The notes under the pieces are model-generated. The model made no database searches, was not told where the DNA came from, and saw only the letters and a list, made by a program, of their open reading frames with translations. Shown here in pieces: positions 1 through 9,344 of a DNA stretch of 61,366 nucleotides; the first letter of the stretch is position 1, and the number at the start of each line of letters is the position of its first letter. The translations under genes and the position numbers were made by a program. The stretch comes from Clostridia bacterium (GTDB lineage: Bacteria > Bacillota_A > Clostridia > Oscillospirales > CAG-272), in NCBI GenBank assembly GCA_017632155.1, contig JAGBRZ010000077.1, positions 1 through 61,366 of the forward strand, written 5' to 3'.

Positions 1-54
1 CCCACGACCTCCAGCGTGACAGGCTGGCGCTCTAACCAACTGAGCTACCGGGCC
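1..54 (-). tRNA. tRNA-Asp (GTC), 3' part cut by window edge
   Basis: Read on the minus strand the gene begins GGCCCGGTAGCTCAG at position 54. It has a D-arm, then an anticodon stem with loop CTGTCAC, giving anticodon GTC (Asp). The T-arm and acceptor 3' strand lie outside the window. It follows the Val tRNA by only a few bases, so both are probably processed from one transcript. Confidence 0.93.
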
Positions 55-58
55 ATCA

Positions 59-135
59 TGGTGGGAACAATAGGGCTCGAACCTATGACCCTCTGCTTGT
101 AAGGCAGATGCTCTCCCAGCTGAGCTATGCTCCCA
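59..135 (-). tRNA. tRNA-Val (TAC)
   Basis: The minus strand gives a complete cloverleaf starting TGGGAGCATAGCTCAG. The 7-bp acceptor stem TGGGAGC pairs with the 3' strand (one G-U). The anticodon loop CTTACAA contains TAC (Val), there is a GGTTCGAGCC T-arm, and CCA is encoded (59-61). It is first in a two-tRNA unit with tRNA-Asp. Confidence 0.96.
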
Positions 136-163
136 TAATGACGTCGCACTTGCGACGGGTATT

Positions 164-192
164 ATTATACCACAAGTCAAGTTGTTTGTCAA
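164..192 (-). promoter_or_regulatory. Promoter of the tRNA-Val/Asp unit
   Basis: On the minus strand there is a perfect TTGACA (187-192), 17 nt, and TATAAT (164-169). The predicted start is about 20 nt upstream of tRNA-Val. This is a housekeeping-sigma consensus promoter. Confidence 0.85.
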
Positions 193-303
193 TAGTTTTT
201 TGAAAGTTTTTTTGATTTTTTTGCTTTTTTTGCGCTTTCCCCGTCTTGCCTAAAAAAACACCGTAAAAATAGGGCAGAGTATGTAAAAAACGACAAAAAG
301 CCC

Positions 304-332
304 TTTACTTTTTTATATTTTAGGTGTATAAT
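304..332 (+). promoter_or_regulatory. Promoter upstream of the FG-GAP-like lipoprotein
   Basis: TTTACT (304-309), 17 nt, TATAAT (327-332), followed 40 nt later by the start of the lipoprotein gene. Confidence 0.7.
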
Positions 333-372
333 ATATATTACATAATTATGCTTTGCCGAAGAAAGGTGACAC

Positions 373-1065
373 ATGAAGGCAAAAAAATACTTTGGTTTCT
401 TTATTTTTTTATTTATTGCAACTCTCTCATTGACCGCCTGTTCGGGCGGGGAACCGCTTATGAGTGTCGATGGGCAGGAATATTCCTTTCGGCTTTACGG
501 CAGTACAAACGGTATTACGCGCGTTGATATCTACCGCGAAGATGAAAAAACGGGAAGCGTCAAACCCGATTACCGTGTAAACGAGCCTTGGCTCGGCGAG
601 GACAAGCATGACTACGGCTTTCGTGTTCTTGATATTGACGGCGACGGCGACGAGGATTTCATAATCCAGAGCAACCGCACCGAAGGGGCAGAGAAGTACC
701 GTTGCTTTATCAATAAAGAGGGAAGCTTTTCCCTTGAAAAGAAAATTTCGGCTCTTGCTTCACCGAAGTTCGTGGATGGAACAGTCATTGTTGAGACATT
801 TGACCGCATTGAACAGCCTACATACAACAACGAGCCTCCAATGTACGAGCTGCGCCGCGACGAGATCGTTTACGGCTTTACGGAGCACGGCAGATTCGTC
901 ATCAAGCAGGTGAACCGATTCAGTTATTTTTCAGAGACCGATATATACCGCTTCAGCATTTATCTTCCCGACGATGAAGGCGAACTTTACTCGGATAGCG
1001 ACAAGTGGATATATCCCGAGGACCTTGAAAAATACGGCTTTGAGCCCTTTGACGAAATTAATTGA
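373..1065 (+). CDS. Lipoprotein with one FG-GAP/EF-hand-like calcium loop
   Basis: The product is a 230-residue exported lipoprotein of unknown role. Residues 1-23 are a lipoprotein signal: a Lys-rich start, hydrophobic core, lipobox LTAC, Cys23. Residues 87-96 read DIDGDGDEDF, the acidic calcium-binding loop seen in FG-GAP/VCBS repeats; only one such loop is obvious. The rest is beta-rich. The ATG follows GAAAGGTGA. It is transcribed alone from a promoter at 304-332, and the ECF-type promoter of the next operon begins just after its stop. It most likely sits on the outer face of the membrane; no enzymatic motif was seen. Confidence 0.85.
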   Translation: MKAKKYFGFFIFLFIATLSLTACSGGEPLMSVDGQEYSFRLYGSTNGITRVDIYREDEKTGSVKPDYRVNEPWLGEDKHDYGFRVLDIDGDGDEDFIIQSNRTEGAEKYRCFINKEGSFSLEKKISALASPKFVDGTVIVETFDRIEQPTYNNEPPMYELRRDEIVYGFTEHGRFVIKQVNRFSYFSETDIYRFSIYLPDDEGELYSDSDKWIYPEDLEKYGFEPFDEIN

Positions 1066-1083
1066 AAATTTTTTCGGAAATCG

Positions 1084-1113
1084 TGAAACTTTTTGCGATG
1101 AATTCCGTCTATA
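1084..1113 (+). promoter_or_regulatory. ECF-sigma-type promoter of the FAD oxidoreductase operon
   Basis: TGAAACTTTTT (-35 class, AAC core at 1087-1089) is separated by 16 nt from CGTCTATATAG (from 1106). The same CCGTCTATATAG block, preceded by TGTAACCTTT, lies in front of the ECF sigma gene near 8739. The TGAAAC/CGTC pair is typical of ECF promoters in Bacillota, so this operon is inferred to be a target of the sigma factor encoded at 8790-9344. Confidence 0.7.
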
Positions 1114-1141
1114 TAGTATAGGAAAGTTTAGGAGATAAAAA

Positions 1142-2704
1142 ATGAGCGAACAGAAAACAGCTATAATCATCGGCGCGGGACCTGCGGGTCTGACTGCGGC
1201 ATATAAGCTTCTCAAGGAGACCGACATCAAGCCGATCATTCTTGAGGAAAGCGAATACATCGGCGGTATTTCTCGTACCGCGCGTTACAATGGCAACCGT
1301 ATGGACCTTGGCGGCCACCGCTTCTTCTCAAAGAACGAGGAAGTAAATGAGCTTTGGCGTGAGCTTATGCCCCTTCAGGGCGCACCCGCTTATGACGATA
1401 AAAAGCTCGGAGTGGAGAAAGATCTTGCAGAGGGCGGCCCCGACCCCGAAAAGGAAGACAGAGTATTCCTGCTTCGCAACCGTATCTCGCGTATTCTTTT
1501 CCTGCATAAATTCTTTGACTATCCGATCTCGCTCAAGCCCGAGACCTTTATTAATATGGGCTTTGTACGCACAATGAAGTCGGGATTCGGCTATCTTGGA
1601 AGCTGTATCGTTAAGAAGCCCGAGGATTCGCTCGAGAATTTCTATATCAACCGCTTTGGCAGACCTCTTTACGAGATGTTCTTCGAGGATTATACGGAGA
1701 ATCTTTGGGGACGCCATCCTTCGCAGATCTCCGCAGATTGGGGCGCGCAGAGAGTTAAGGGACTTTCTCTTATGAAGGCTGTATGGAACGTGCTTTCGAA
1801 GCCCTTCCGCTCCAAGGACAAGGTTGAGACCTCGCTTATTGAGCAGTATTACTACCCCAAGCTCGGCCCCGGCCAGCTTTGGGAGACTCTCGCATCCGAT
1901 ATCAAGGAAATGGGCGGCGAGATCGTTATGAATTGTTCCGTCAAGGATATTAAGCTTGAAAACGGCAAGGTCACAAGCGTTATTTCCGCTGACGGCCGTG
2001 AATTCAAGGGCGACGAGTTCTTCTCGACAATGCCCGTCCGCGACCTTGTAAACGGCATGGGCGATACCGTACCTGCCGATGTCAAGCGCATTGCAGACGG
2101 ACTTCCTTACCGTGATTATATTACCGTAGGTCTTCTTGTTGATAAGCTCCTTCTTGAAAACAAGACCAAGGTGAAGACTCTTACCGGCAACGTGCCCGAC
2201 TGCTGGATCTACGTTCAGGAGCGTGAGGTTCGTCTCGGACGTCTTCAGATCTTCAACAACTGGTCCCCCTATCTCGTTGCCGACCCCGAAAACACCGTTT
2301 GGATCGGTCTTGAGTATTTCTGCAACGAGGGCGATGACCTTTGGGAGATGAGCGACAAGGAGTTCATTGATTTTGCCATTGCCGAGCTTGCAAAGATCGA
2401 CGTTATCGATCCCGCTGACGTTAAGGATGCAACGCGTATTAAGGTCAAGAAGGCTTACCCCGCATATTTCGACACTTACTCCGAATTCGATACCGTCAAG
2501 GATTATCTTTCCGGCATTGACAACCTCTGGTGCCTCGGAAGAAACGGTCAGCACAGATATAACAATATGGACCACTCGATGCTCACCGCCGTTGAGGCTG
2601 TCCGCTCGATTGCAAACGGCACCCGTGACAAAGCAACCGTCTGGGCTGTAAATACCGAAAAGGAATATCACGAGGAAAAGACCGAAGGCGAAGACAATAA
2701 ATGA
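1142..2704 (+). CDS. NAD(P)/FAD-dependent oxidoreductase, UDP-galactopyranose-mutase/amine-oxidase-like
   Basis: This 520-residue protein opens with a Rossmann dinucleotide motif, IIGAGPAGL (G11-x-G13-x-x-G16). A GGHRFFSK segment follows near residue 60, as found in protoporphyrinogen-oxidase/UGM-like flavoproteins that work on glycan or isoprenoid substrates. Length and architecture fit that superfamily; the substrate is not predictable. No signal peptide or membrane segment was seen, so it is probably cytoplasmic. GGAGATAAAA precedes the ATG. Its stop overlaps the ATG of the membrane protein at 2701 by 4 nt, so the two are translationally coupled. The operon is preceded by an ECF-type promoter, suggesting an envelope-stress or cell-surface-glycan role (inference). 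Confidence 0.88.
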   Translation: MSEQKTAIIIGAGPAGLTAAYKLLKETDIKPIILEESEYIGGISRTARYNGNRMDLGGHRFFSKNEEVNELWRELMPLQGAPAYDDKKLGVEKDLAEGGPDPEKEDRVFLLRNRISRILFLHKFFDYPISLKPETFINMGFVRTMKSGFGYLGSCIVKKPEDSLENFYINRFGRPLYEMFFEDYTENLWGRHPSQISADWGAQRVKGLSLMKAVWNVLSKPFRSKDKVETSLIEQYYYPKLGPGQLWETLASDIKEMGGEIVMNCSVKDIKLENGKVTSVISADGREFKGDEFFSTMPVRDLVNGMGDTVPADVKRIADGLPYRDYITVGLLVDKLLLENKTKVKTLTGNVPDCWIYVQEREVRLGRLQIFNNWSPYLVADPENTVWIGLEYFCNEGDDLWEMSDKEFIDFAIAELAKIDVIDPADVKDATRIKVKKAYPAYFDTYSEFDTVKDYLSGIDNLWCLGRNGQHRYNNMDHSMLTAVEAVRSIANGTRDKATVWAVNTEKEYHEEKTEGEDNK

Positions 2705-4419
2705 ACGAATTAAAGGAAAATTTCAGCGGCATCGGAGGCAAGCGGTGGTTTAAGATCGTATTCTTTATGCTTGCCCTGATACCGATGATTGCAGCTCTTT
2801 ATATTGCCCTTTATTATATCTACGGTCCCGGGGAGGGATATTTCCACTCCGACTGCACCGACACGATCTATTGGGCAAATGCGGCTCTCGAGGGAAACGG
2901 CATTTTTGACGATCAGTATAATTATGCCGCGCTTCTGCCTTTTTCGACCGTTTGGATAATGCAGCCGCTGATCAAGCTTTTCGGCTTTGGAATGACGGCG
3001 CACAATCTCGGAATGGCGATCTTTGCCGTTCTATTTGCCGGAAGCATATATTTCTGCGCGAGAAGCGCAAAATTCTCGCATCTTTGGAGCAGTACCGCCG
3101 TTTTTGCGGTGTTTATGCTTCTTTCATGCTCGGACAAGCTCCGCGAGATGATGTGGGGGCACACGATTTATTACAGCCTTGGGCTTGTGCTGATGTTTTA
3201 TCTGCTTGGTCTCGGTATGCGCCTTTGCGATGCTATTGAAGACGGCAAAAAGGTCGCTGCGATCATTTTCGGCGTTCTTCTGCTCGGCGTTTCCGTCGGA
3301 AGCGCGACCAACGGAATGCAGATCATCGTCCTGACCGTTCTTCCCGCAGCCGCGGCATTTGCGTCAGAGCGAGTTCTTTCGGCAAAGGACGGCATCGTTT
3401 CGAAAAAGTCGATCCCCGCGATCGCGGTGGCGGCAGTTGTTGCTGTCGGAACACTTGTCGGAATGAAGCTCCTTCTCGTTATCACGGGCGACGGAGCTAT
3501 CAAGGCGGGTTATGCCGCAGGATATTCGGGTTGGTCTGACATTTCTTTGTGGCTTTCCAACGCACAAAAGTTTGTAAATCACTATTTCTCCCTGCTCGGA
3601 GTGAATATGGAGAAAAATGCCCCGCTGTTTGAGGCGGAGTCTATAAAATATTTCTTCCGTATTGCAGTTGGCATCATTCTTCTCGTTATGCCCGTTGTCA
3701 TCCTCTGTCTTTACGGCAAGATCAAATCGCGCGGCGTGAAGTTTATGCTTTGGGCGCATTTCGTGCTCACGGCGGTTGTTATGTTCGGCTATATCTGCGG
3801 CGAGCTCAGCGCGGCTAATTGGCGACTGACCCCCATTCTCGGAAGTGCCGCAATGCTTACAGTTTGCGGACTTCGCGATCTGACATCGGATCTCGGTATC
3901 TTTGAGGTCAAGGAAAACGGAGGTGCTGTTCTTTCAAGAATCTGCGCGCTCGTTTTGGCTGTCATCGTTGCATCCTCGCTTGTCTTTGCCGACGAGGTAA
4001 AGTCGCTCGATCCCGAATACGGTCGCGACAACACAAATCACCGCCTTGCCGAATTCCTCGTCGAGGAAGGTCTTGAATACGGCTACGCGACCTTTTGGTA
4101 CGCGCAGGCGATAACCGTGCTTTCAAATTCCGAGGTGCGCGTCCGCAATATGGACGTCAACGACCGCGCGGGCGTTATCGGACGCCATTATCAGTCAAGC
4201 CTTAATTGGTATAACGACCAGGAGGGCATAGAGGAGTATTTTGTTATCCTTTCTGTATCCGAGTATAAGAAAGTCTTCCTGACCGACACCTGGCAGACTT
4301 GGATGGATAATTATTATCTGCGCGAATATGATTCGCCAAACGATGCAAACGGAATGCTTGTATTCGTCTTCTCGGAAAACGTGCTCCGCGACTTCGGTTC
4401 AGAAGCGAGGGGACAATAA
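2701..4419 (+). CDS. Polytopic membrane protein, GT-C glycosyltransferase-like
   Basis: This 572-residue integral membrane protein has roughly ten hydrophobic segments after a short cytoplasmic start. A loop after the first membrane segment carries acidic residues (HSDCTDT, about residues 49-55). That arrangement resembles GT-C (PMT/GT39-like) glycosyltransferases, whose catalytic Asp lies in the first external loop. The C-terminal ~150 residues are soluble. Similarity to GT-C is structural pattern only, not a domain match. It is coupled to the upstream FAD enzyme by an ATGA overlap. Together they could modify a surface polymer or lipid-linked sugar; that is inference. Confidence 0.75.
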   Translation: MNELKENFSGIGGKRWFKIVFFMLALIPMIAALYIALYYIYGPGEGYFHSDCTDTIYWANAALEGNGIFDDQYNYAALLPFSTVWIMQPLIKLFGFGMTAHNLGMAIFAVLFAGSIYFCARSAKFSHLWSSTAVFAVFMLLSCSDKLREMMWGHTIYYSLGLVLMFYLLGLGMRLCDAIEDGKKVAAIIFGVLLLGVSVGSATNGMQIIVLTVLPAAAAFASERVLSAKDGIVSKKSIPAIAVAAVVAVGTLVGMKLLLVITGDGAIKAGYAAGYSGWSDISLWLSNAQKFVNHYFSLLGVNMEKNAPLFEAESIKYFFRIAVGIILLVMPVVILCLYGKIKSRGVKFMLWAHFVLTAVVMFGYICGELSAANWRLTPILGSAAMLTVCGLRDLTSDLGIFEVKENGGAVLSRICALVLAVIVASSLVFADEVKSLDPEYGRDNTNHRLAEFLVEEGLEYGYATFWYAQAITVLSNSEVRVRNMDVNDRAGVIGRHYQSSLNWYNDQEGIEEYFVILSVSEYKKVFLTDTWQTWMDNYYLREYDSPNDANGMLVFVFSENVLRDFGSEARGQ

Positions 4420-4428
4420 CCGACAAAT

Positions 4429-4451
4429 GCCGACGGTCTTTGACCGTCGGC
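4429..4451 (+). terminator. Hairpin after the oxidoreductase operon
   Basis: A perfect 10-bp stem GCCGACGGTC/GACCGTCGGC with a TTT loop, 10 nt after the stop codon. The T-tract is poor, so termination may be partial. Confidence 0.55.
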
Positions 4452-4554
4452 GTTAAAAGCTTATAAATATAAGTATAGTTTATTTATAATTTTATATTTT
4501 GTAATTCACATATTTGCGTTATCATTAGATCAGTAAAAGAAAGGAGTGTTGCTT

Positions 4555-7347
4555 ATGAAATTGAATAAAAGATTTCTCTGTTTGCTTCTCGGTTTAATAT
4601 GTTTCGGCGCACTCTTTTCGTCCTGCACTCCCGGCGGCGGAGAGGTCACGACCGAAGCTTTGACCGAGCCAACGCCAGAAACGAGTCTTATCGTTGATGA
4701 AACAACTGCGCCGGAGACCGAAGAGATAACGACCGGAGATGTCACAACAGAAACCACGCCGGAAACTACCGAACCGCCCTCTGTTTTCGAGGCGAAGGTA
4801 TACGTTTACGATCCACTCGGAAATGCAAAAGAGCATATCATAAAATCAACAACTCTTACTTCCTCGGCGCTTGAAACGGTCGACCTTCCCGTTGGTGAGG
4901 ATAGAACCGCCAAGCTTATCGGATGGGAATATTCGATCACCAAGGACGGCAAAAGATCGCCATACGATACAAAAGAGCCGCCTTTTGTGACTTTTGAAGG
5001 AATGCATATCTATCCCGTCATTGAATACAGCTACCGCGTGAGATTTTCCGCCGGAGAAGGCATTTTCTCGGATAGTGCAACGACGGAGTTCTATATCACA
5101 GATGGCGAGAATGTCAAAATTTCCGATCTTTTGAATGAAATGCCGACGAAGGCAGAAGATGAAAAATATACATATACCCTGCTCGGCTTTATGCTTGACA
5201 GCAAGCAGATCTCTGCGGCTGATACCGTTAAGGTGACTGAACCGCTCAATCTTACCGCAGTATTCGGAAAAGAGGAGCTGATCTATACCGTCAGCCTTTC
5301 GACCGAGTTTGGTGAGCTTATCGGCGGCGGCAAGGAAAAGACCGTTACCTGCAACTATCTTGATGCGAAAGAATTGATCGAATCCTACAATTCATATACC
5401 TCCGAGGATGTTTATTTTCACGATGCGATGCACGAGTTTACGGGCATCAGCGTGTCGATGGAGGGAAGAGAGTGGAAGGTGGTTCTGAATTGGCAGCATA
5501 TCGACATAAGATTTACCGTTACGTTTGACTACGGAGAAGGACAAACAGCTGTCATCTCGCAGATATCTGCGGGCGGAAAGGTCATTATTCCGACGGGCGA
5601 GCGCATTGCGGATGCCGAAAAGTATTATGATTTTGTTGGCTGGCGCGACGGCGCGGGTCAGCTTTATAACGGCGGTTACGAGCTCACGGTAAATGAGAGC
5701 ATGACTCTTTACGCCGAATATACCCCCGGCGAGCGCAGAGTTTATACGGTTACGTTTGATACCGAGATCGGAAGCTTCGAGGACGGTTCTCCCATACTTG
5801 TGCTGACGGGGTATTACGGCGATCCGCTCGTCCCCCCGACCCTTACCGATGTTACTTTCGGCGAGGTAGTGTATGAATTCAAAGGTTGGAATGCCGAAAT
5901 TCCCGCTGCATTCGGCGATGATATGGCGTTTACCGCGGTCTATGTGACCGAAAAGCCTGTTTATTTCATCAATTATTATGTGGACGGTGACCTTTACCTT
6001 ACCGAACATCACTATGCGGGCACTACTCTGATTCTTCCCGAGGCGCCCGAAACCTCAGAGGGCTATATCTTTGGCGGATGGAACGATGTCCCCGAATTGA
6101 TGCCCGAGGGTGATGTGGATATTTATTCCGAAACAAGATTACCTAAAGTTATTTATCTCCTTGACGGTGAGGAGGTATCTTCGCAGAGCGCTCGGGCGGG
6201 AACTATTATCACTCTTGCCGCACCTGCGTGGAAGCAAGGACATACCGTTAGCGGATGGAGCACCCAGAGTATCGAGGGGCTTACCGACGTCGGATTTATA
6301 ATGCCCGCATTTGACGTTATTTTCGAAGCCTTTTCTTCTCCGAACAAGCATACAGTAAAATACATCCTTGACGGAATCGAGATATATTCCGACACCGTTC
6401 ATTTCGGTGAACTTTACACAGTTCGCGGAATCGAAGTTCGTCTTGGATATGATTTTTCGGGTTGGAAGGTCCAAAATCACGGTGTTGAATTCCCGGGCGG
6501 TGTGTTCACTGTACCCGACGAAGATGTGGTTTTCTTCGCGGAATCAAGAAGATGCTCCTATAAGGTCAATTATTTCCTTGAAGACGAGCTTCTTTACAGC
6601 GACGAGTATTTCTTTGGTGATACCGTGCTTCTTCGTCCACACGAGGAGCAGACGGGTTGCACCTTCGCTTGGAGCTCTGCGGGAGTTGATATAACTTCGG
6701 GAATTTTCACTATGCCCGCGGGCGACGTTGATATATACGGCGCTTTCTCGGCGGGTGACAATACAATGATATTTATTATCGACGGCAAGGAATACGGCAG
6801 AATCGGTGTTCTTTCCGGGCAGACTGTCGATCTTGGTATGATGCCGACAAAGTACGGTCACACCTTCACGGGTTGGACATGTGCGGAGATCGACGTTTCC
6901 GAAGGCGTTTTCAAAATGCCCGAGGGGGATATCGTCCTTCGCGGAAGCTTTGTTCCGAATGCGCACGATATTTTCTTCATTGATATTGCAACCGGAACGA
7001 TCATAAATACAAGTCACCTTGACTATTCCGCGCGTTTTTCGCTTGTTGATCGTGTTTATACCGCGCCCGGTAAAGTCAGCGACGGTTGGATCCTTCTTGC
7101 CGGTCATGCTTTGCTTGACGGCGACGAATACATTATGCCCGACTGTGACGTAATATTCGGCATTGTATGGGAGGAATGCCTTACTCTTGAAATAGATGAG
7201 GAATATTATATTCCTTATTTTGCGTTGTTTGTCGAAGAATTCGGCGGATTAAGATATGACGCGACAACCAATACCGTTTATATCTCCGAGCCTTCGATCA
7301 AGGCACACGGCGAAAGCGAGGGCGTTACCGTCGTTTATGAATACTAA
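4555..7347 (+). CDS. Large surface lipoprotein with about ten Listeria-Bacteroides (Flg_new/InlB B-like) repeats
   Basis: The protein has about 930 residues. A lipoprotein signal ends in lipobox LFSSC, followed by a Thr/Glu/Pro-rich linker to about residue 75. Then come repeats of roughly 65-75 residues. Each has beta strands and an F-x-GW signature: IGW, VGW, KGW, GGW, SGW, SGW, TGW and DGW can be picked out, with some degenerate copies. This is the Listeria-Bacteroides repeat family found in surface and adhesin-like proteins. The last ~45 residues (LFVEEFGGLRYDATTNTVYI) resemble half of a copper-amine-oxidase N-terminal-like domain. The start chosen is ATG 4555, because AAGGAG at 4541-4546 is 8 nt upstream; a GTG at 4546 overlaps that ribosome site. 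It is likely anchored to the membrane and extends into the wall. Confidence 0.88.
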   Translation: MKLNKRFLCLLLGLICFGALFSSCTPGGGEVTTEALTEPTPETSLIVDETTAPETEEITTGDVTTETTPETTEPPSVFEAKVYVYDPLGNAKEHIIKSTTLTSSALETVDLPVGEDRTAKLIGWEYSITKDGKRSPYDTKEPPFVTFEGMHIYPVIEYSYRVRFSAGEGIFSDSATTEFYITDGENVKISDLLNEMPTKAEDEKYTYTLLGFMLDSKQISAADTVKVTEPLNLTAVFGKEELIYTVSLSTEFGELIGGGKEKTVTCNYLDAKELIESYNSYTSEDVYFHDAMHEFTGISVSMEGREWKVVLNWQHIDIRFTVTFDYGEGQTAVISQISAGGKVIIPTGERIADAEKYYDFVGWRDGAGQLYNGGYELTVNESMTLYAEYTPGERRVYTVTFDTEIGSFEDGSPILVLTGYYGDPLVPPTLTDVTFGEVVYEFKGWNAEIPAAFGDDMAFTAVYVTEKPVYFINYYVDGDLYLTEHHYAGTTLILPEAPETSEGYIFGGWNDVPELMPEGDVDIYSETRLPKVIYLLDGEEVSSQSARAGTIITLAAPAWKQGHTVSGWSTQSIEGLTDVGFIMPAFDVIFEAFSSPNKHTVKYILDGIEIYSDTVHFGELYTVRGIEVRLGYDFSGWKVQNHGVEFPGGVFTVPDEDVVFFAESRRCSYKVNYFLEDELLYSDEYFFGDTVLLRPHEEQTGCTFAWSSAGVDITSGIFTMPAGDVDIYGAFSAGDNTMIFIIDGKEYGRIGVLSGQTVDLGMMPTKYGHTFTGWTCAEIDVSEGVFKMPEGDIVLRGSFVPNAHDIFFIDIATGTIINTSHLDYSARFSLVDRVYTAPGKVSDGWILLAGHALLDGDEYIMPDCDVIFGIVWEECLTLEIDEEYYIPYFALFVEEFGGLRYDATTNTVYISEPSIKAHGESEGVTVVYEY

Positions 7348-7354
7348 AAAGATT

Positions 7355-7382
7355 GGGTTGGGATATTTGAATATCCCAACCC
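7355..7382. terminator. Bidirectional terminator between convergent genes
   Basis: A perfect 12-bp stem GGGTTGGGATAT/ATATCCCAACCC with a TTGA loop. A-rich and T-rich flanks are present on both sides, serving the genes at 4555-7347 (+) and 7383-8594 (-). Confidence 0.9.
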
Positions 7383-8594
7383 TTATTTTATTTTTATTTC
7401 CTGTTTTTTGCCGTTTGAAGAGAGCATTGAATCGATATATTTTGATATAAAGGAATCGCCGTAAGCACGCCATAGTTCAATGCCTTCTGCGTGATCCTTC
7501 TCTTTGATGGCTCTGCCTTCAAAATACGCGGAATTGATCTCGGCGTAGGTTTTCGCCATCAGCTCGATTTCCTCTTGAGAAAAGCTTGATTCGGCAAGTG
7601 TTTTGTACGCCTGATCCTTTGCGATCTTCTCGAAATAGTATGTAGCATATTCGGCAAAAGAGGCATAGCCGTCTACGGTGATATCGGTTTCGAGTGATTT
7701 GACCGAGTATTCAATTTTTCCGCGCTTCGACACGATCTCGCCGTAGTGCAAGCCTGTAACGATAAGTGACGATGTGACGATCTCGGGAAGTTTTTTGCCT
7801 GTGATACTCTGGATATGCACGTGAGCACTGAAATTGCACTTCACGCCGTACTTCTCGTAAAGTGCGATGAGGTTTGAAGCGTTATAAAGCTGATATCCGA
7901 ATGAGAGCATATCGCTGTGCGCGTAAATGTTTTGGTGTGACACGGCAATGACGTCAATTCCCGCCTCGTGCGCCTTTTTGAGATTATCCTCAATCCAAGC
8001 AAAGGTGCTTTCAGCAACGTAGCACTCTGCAAACGTGTTGCTGTCAAGCATCAGCACCCACAGGTCCTCACTTGCTTCGTAGATATAATTGAACGTGTCC
8101 CCCTCACGGCTGAGCGTTTCGGGAATGAGCGGATCATACAGCTCGTAAAAGTATGCGGCGCTTGCCGCATCGGCTTCCTTCAGAGTTTCACCCGAGTAAT
8201 CGACCGCGGTTTTGTCAAAATCGTGATTGCCGGGGATTATGAGGAGGTCGATACCTGCGTCCTTGATCTGCATCAGCTTTGCCGCAAGCTCCTGATGGCT
8301 GACTTTTGCACCGTTTAGAGTCAGATCACCTGCAAGAATGAGCGCTTGCGGCTTTTGCTTGATCACTTCTGCTATGAAGGCATCTGTGATCTCGGGGCTG
8401 TAATGAACAAGCTTTCCGTCCGCACGGGACTGCGGATTACGGAAAAATTCTCCATCGCCAAGCAAACTTGGAGAAATGAAATGAAGATCGTTTGCAATCA
8501 TAAGAGTGAGTTCCTCACCTGTCCCGCCTACGCAAGATAGAAGCGGTAGCAGAAGAACAGCCGTCAGGCAAAGTGCAATAATTTTGTTTTTCAT
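7383..8594 (-). CDS. Secreted metallophosphoesterase lipoprotein
   Basis: This is a 403-residue calcineurin-like phosphoesterase exported as a lipoprotein (lipobox LLSC, Cys21). The metal-ligand series is present in order: NDLHF (D-x-H), AGDLT, GNHDFD, a VSHQN histidine, and AHVH in place of the usual GHxH. This is the architecture of extracellular phosphodiesterases and nucleotidases; the substrate is unknown. The C-terminal ~100 residues are helical. It stands alone, with TTGAAA-N17-TATAAT upstream and a bidirectional terminator downstream. The ribosome site (GGAAAA) is weak. It could scavenge phosphate from nucleotides or teichoic-acid-like polymers (inference). Confidence 0.88.
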   Translation of the reverse strand: MKNKIIALCLTAVLLLPLLSCVGGTGEELTLMIANDLHFISPSLLGDGEFFRNPQSRADGKLVHYSPEITDAFIAEVIKQKPQALILAGDLTLNGAKVSHQELAAKLMQIKDAGIDLLIIPGNHDFDKTAVDYSGETLKEADAASAAYFYELYDPLIPETLSREGDTFNYIYEASEDLWVLMLDSNTFAECYVAESTFAWIEDNLKKAHEAGIDVIAVSHQNIYAHSDMLSFGYQLYNASNLIALYEKYGVKCNFSAHVHIQSITGKKLPEIVTSSLIVTGLHYGEIVSKRGKIEYSVKSLETDITVDGYASFAEYATYYFEKIAKDQAYKTLAESSFSQEEIELMAKTYAEINSAYFEGRAIKEKDHAEGIELWRAYGDSFISKYIDSMLSSNGKKQEIKIK

Positions 8595-8617
8595 ATTGAT
8601 TTTCCGTTTTTTATTTA

Positions 8618-8646
8618 ATTATACCACGAAAATAGATTGATTTCAA
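8618..8646 (-). promoter_or_regulatory. Promoter of the metallophosphoesterase gene
   Basis: On the minus strand TTGAAA (8641-8646), 17 nt, TATAAT (8618-8623), 24 nt before the ATG. Confidence 0.75.
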
Positions 8647-8715
8647 TATAAAATGCTTTTCAAGCCGCAATTTTTATGGTATAATAAAAATAATTCAAGA
8701 AAAATCCCCAAAAGA

Positions 8716-8749
8716 TGTAACCTTTCGGCAAGTTTGACCGTCTATATAG
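8716..8749 (+). promoter_or_regulatory. ECF-type promoter of the sigma factor operon (autoregulation)
   Basis: TGTAACCTTTC (8716-8726) and CCGTCTATATAG (8738-8749) are spaced 17 nt between the TGTAAC and CGTC cores. They lie 40 nt upstream of the ECF sigma gene. The same -10 region occurs at 1105-1116. ECF sigma factors commonly transcribe their own gene from such sites. A weaker housekeeping-like TATAAT lies at 8680-8685. Confidence 0.72.
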
Positions 8750-8789
8750 ATGAAGGCGTCTTAAAGAACCTACTGCAGAGGTGATAAAA

Positions 8790-9344
8790 ATGGATGACAT
8801 AAAGATCGTAGAACTCTTCTTCGAGCGCTCGGAGAAGGCTATCGAAGAATCGGAAAAGAAATACGGGCGGTATATTTCTGCCGTTGCAGACTCGATACTC
8901 GCCTCGAAGGAGGACACGGAGGAGGTCGTGAACGATACATACCTCCGCGCCTGGAATTCGATACCTCCGCAAAAACCGAAAAAGCTTGGCGCATTCCTTT
9001 CAACCATCGCGCGCAATCTCGCGCTCGACCGCTATGCCGCAAGGCGTAAGGAGAGGGAAAACGTAGCCGCCGAGGCAATACTCGACGAGCTTGCCGACTG
9101 TCTGCCCGACAGCGCAGGACTTTCGCCCGCGGACGAATTTCATCTTCGTGGGGCGGTCAACTCATTCCTTGTCTCGCTCGATGAAAAAACGAGGGTGGTA
9201 TTTATGCGCCGTTATTGGTATATGATGCCGATAGCGAAGATCGCATTTATGTCGGGAATGAGCGAGTCAAACGTCAAAACAACACTTCACAGAACGCGCG
9301 TGGCATTCCGTGAGCATCTTGAGAAAGAGGGGATAGCAATATGA
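8790..9344 (+). CDS. RNA polymerase sigma factor, ECF (sigma-70) family
   Basis: The product has 184 residues. Region 2 is near residues 15-88, including a DTEEVVNDTYLRAW helix that in this family binds core polymerase and the -10 element. Region 4 is near 125-178 (LDEKTRVVFMRRYWYM then a helix-turn-helix). ATG 8790 is preferred over GTG 8781, which lies inside the ribosome site AGAGGTG. Its last 4 nt overlap the next gene. It directs polymerase to TGAAAC/CGTC promoters; two candidates in this window are its own and that of the oxidoreductase operon. The overlapping membrane partner probably acts as its anti-sigma factor. Confidence 0.93.
   Translation: MDDIKIVELFFERSEKAIEESEKKYGRYISAVADSILASKEDTEEVVNDTYLRAWNSIPPQKPKKLGAFLSTIARNLALDRYAARRKERENVAAEAILDELADCLPDSAGLSPADEFHLRGAVNSFLVSLDEKTRVVFMRRYWYMMPIAKIAFMSGMSESNVKTTLHRTRVAFREHLEKEGIAI

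Noticed and set aside
1328..2671. A long open frame (447 codons) on the minus strand opposite the FAD oxidoreductase
   Set aside because: It mirrors the real gene's codon pattern, has no ribosome site or domain, and the plus-strand frame has a clear Rossmann motif.
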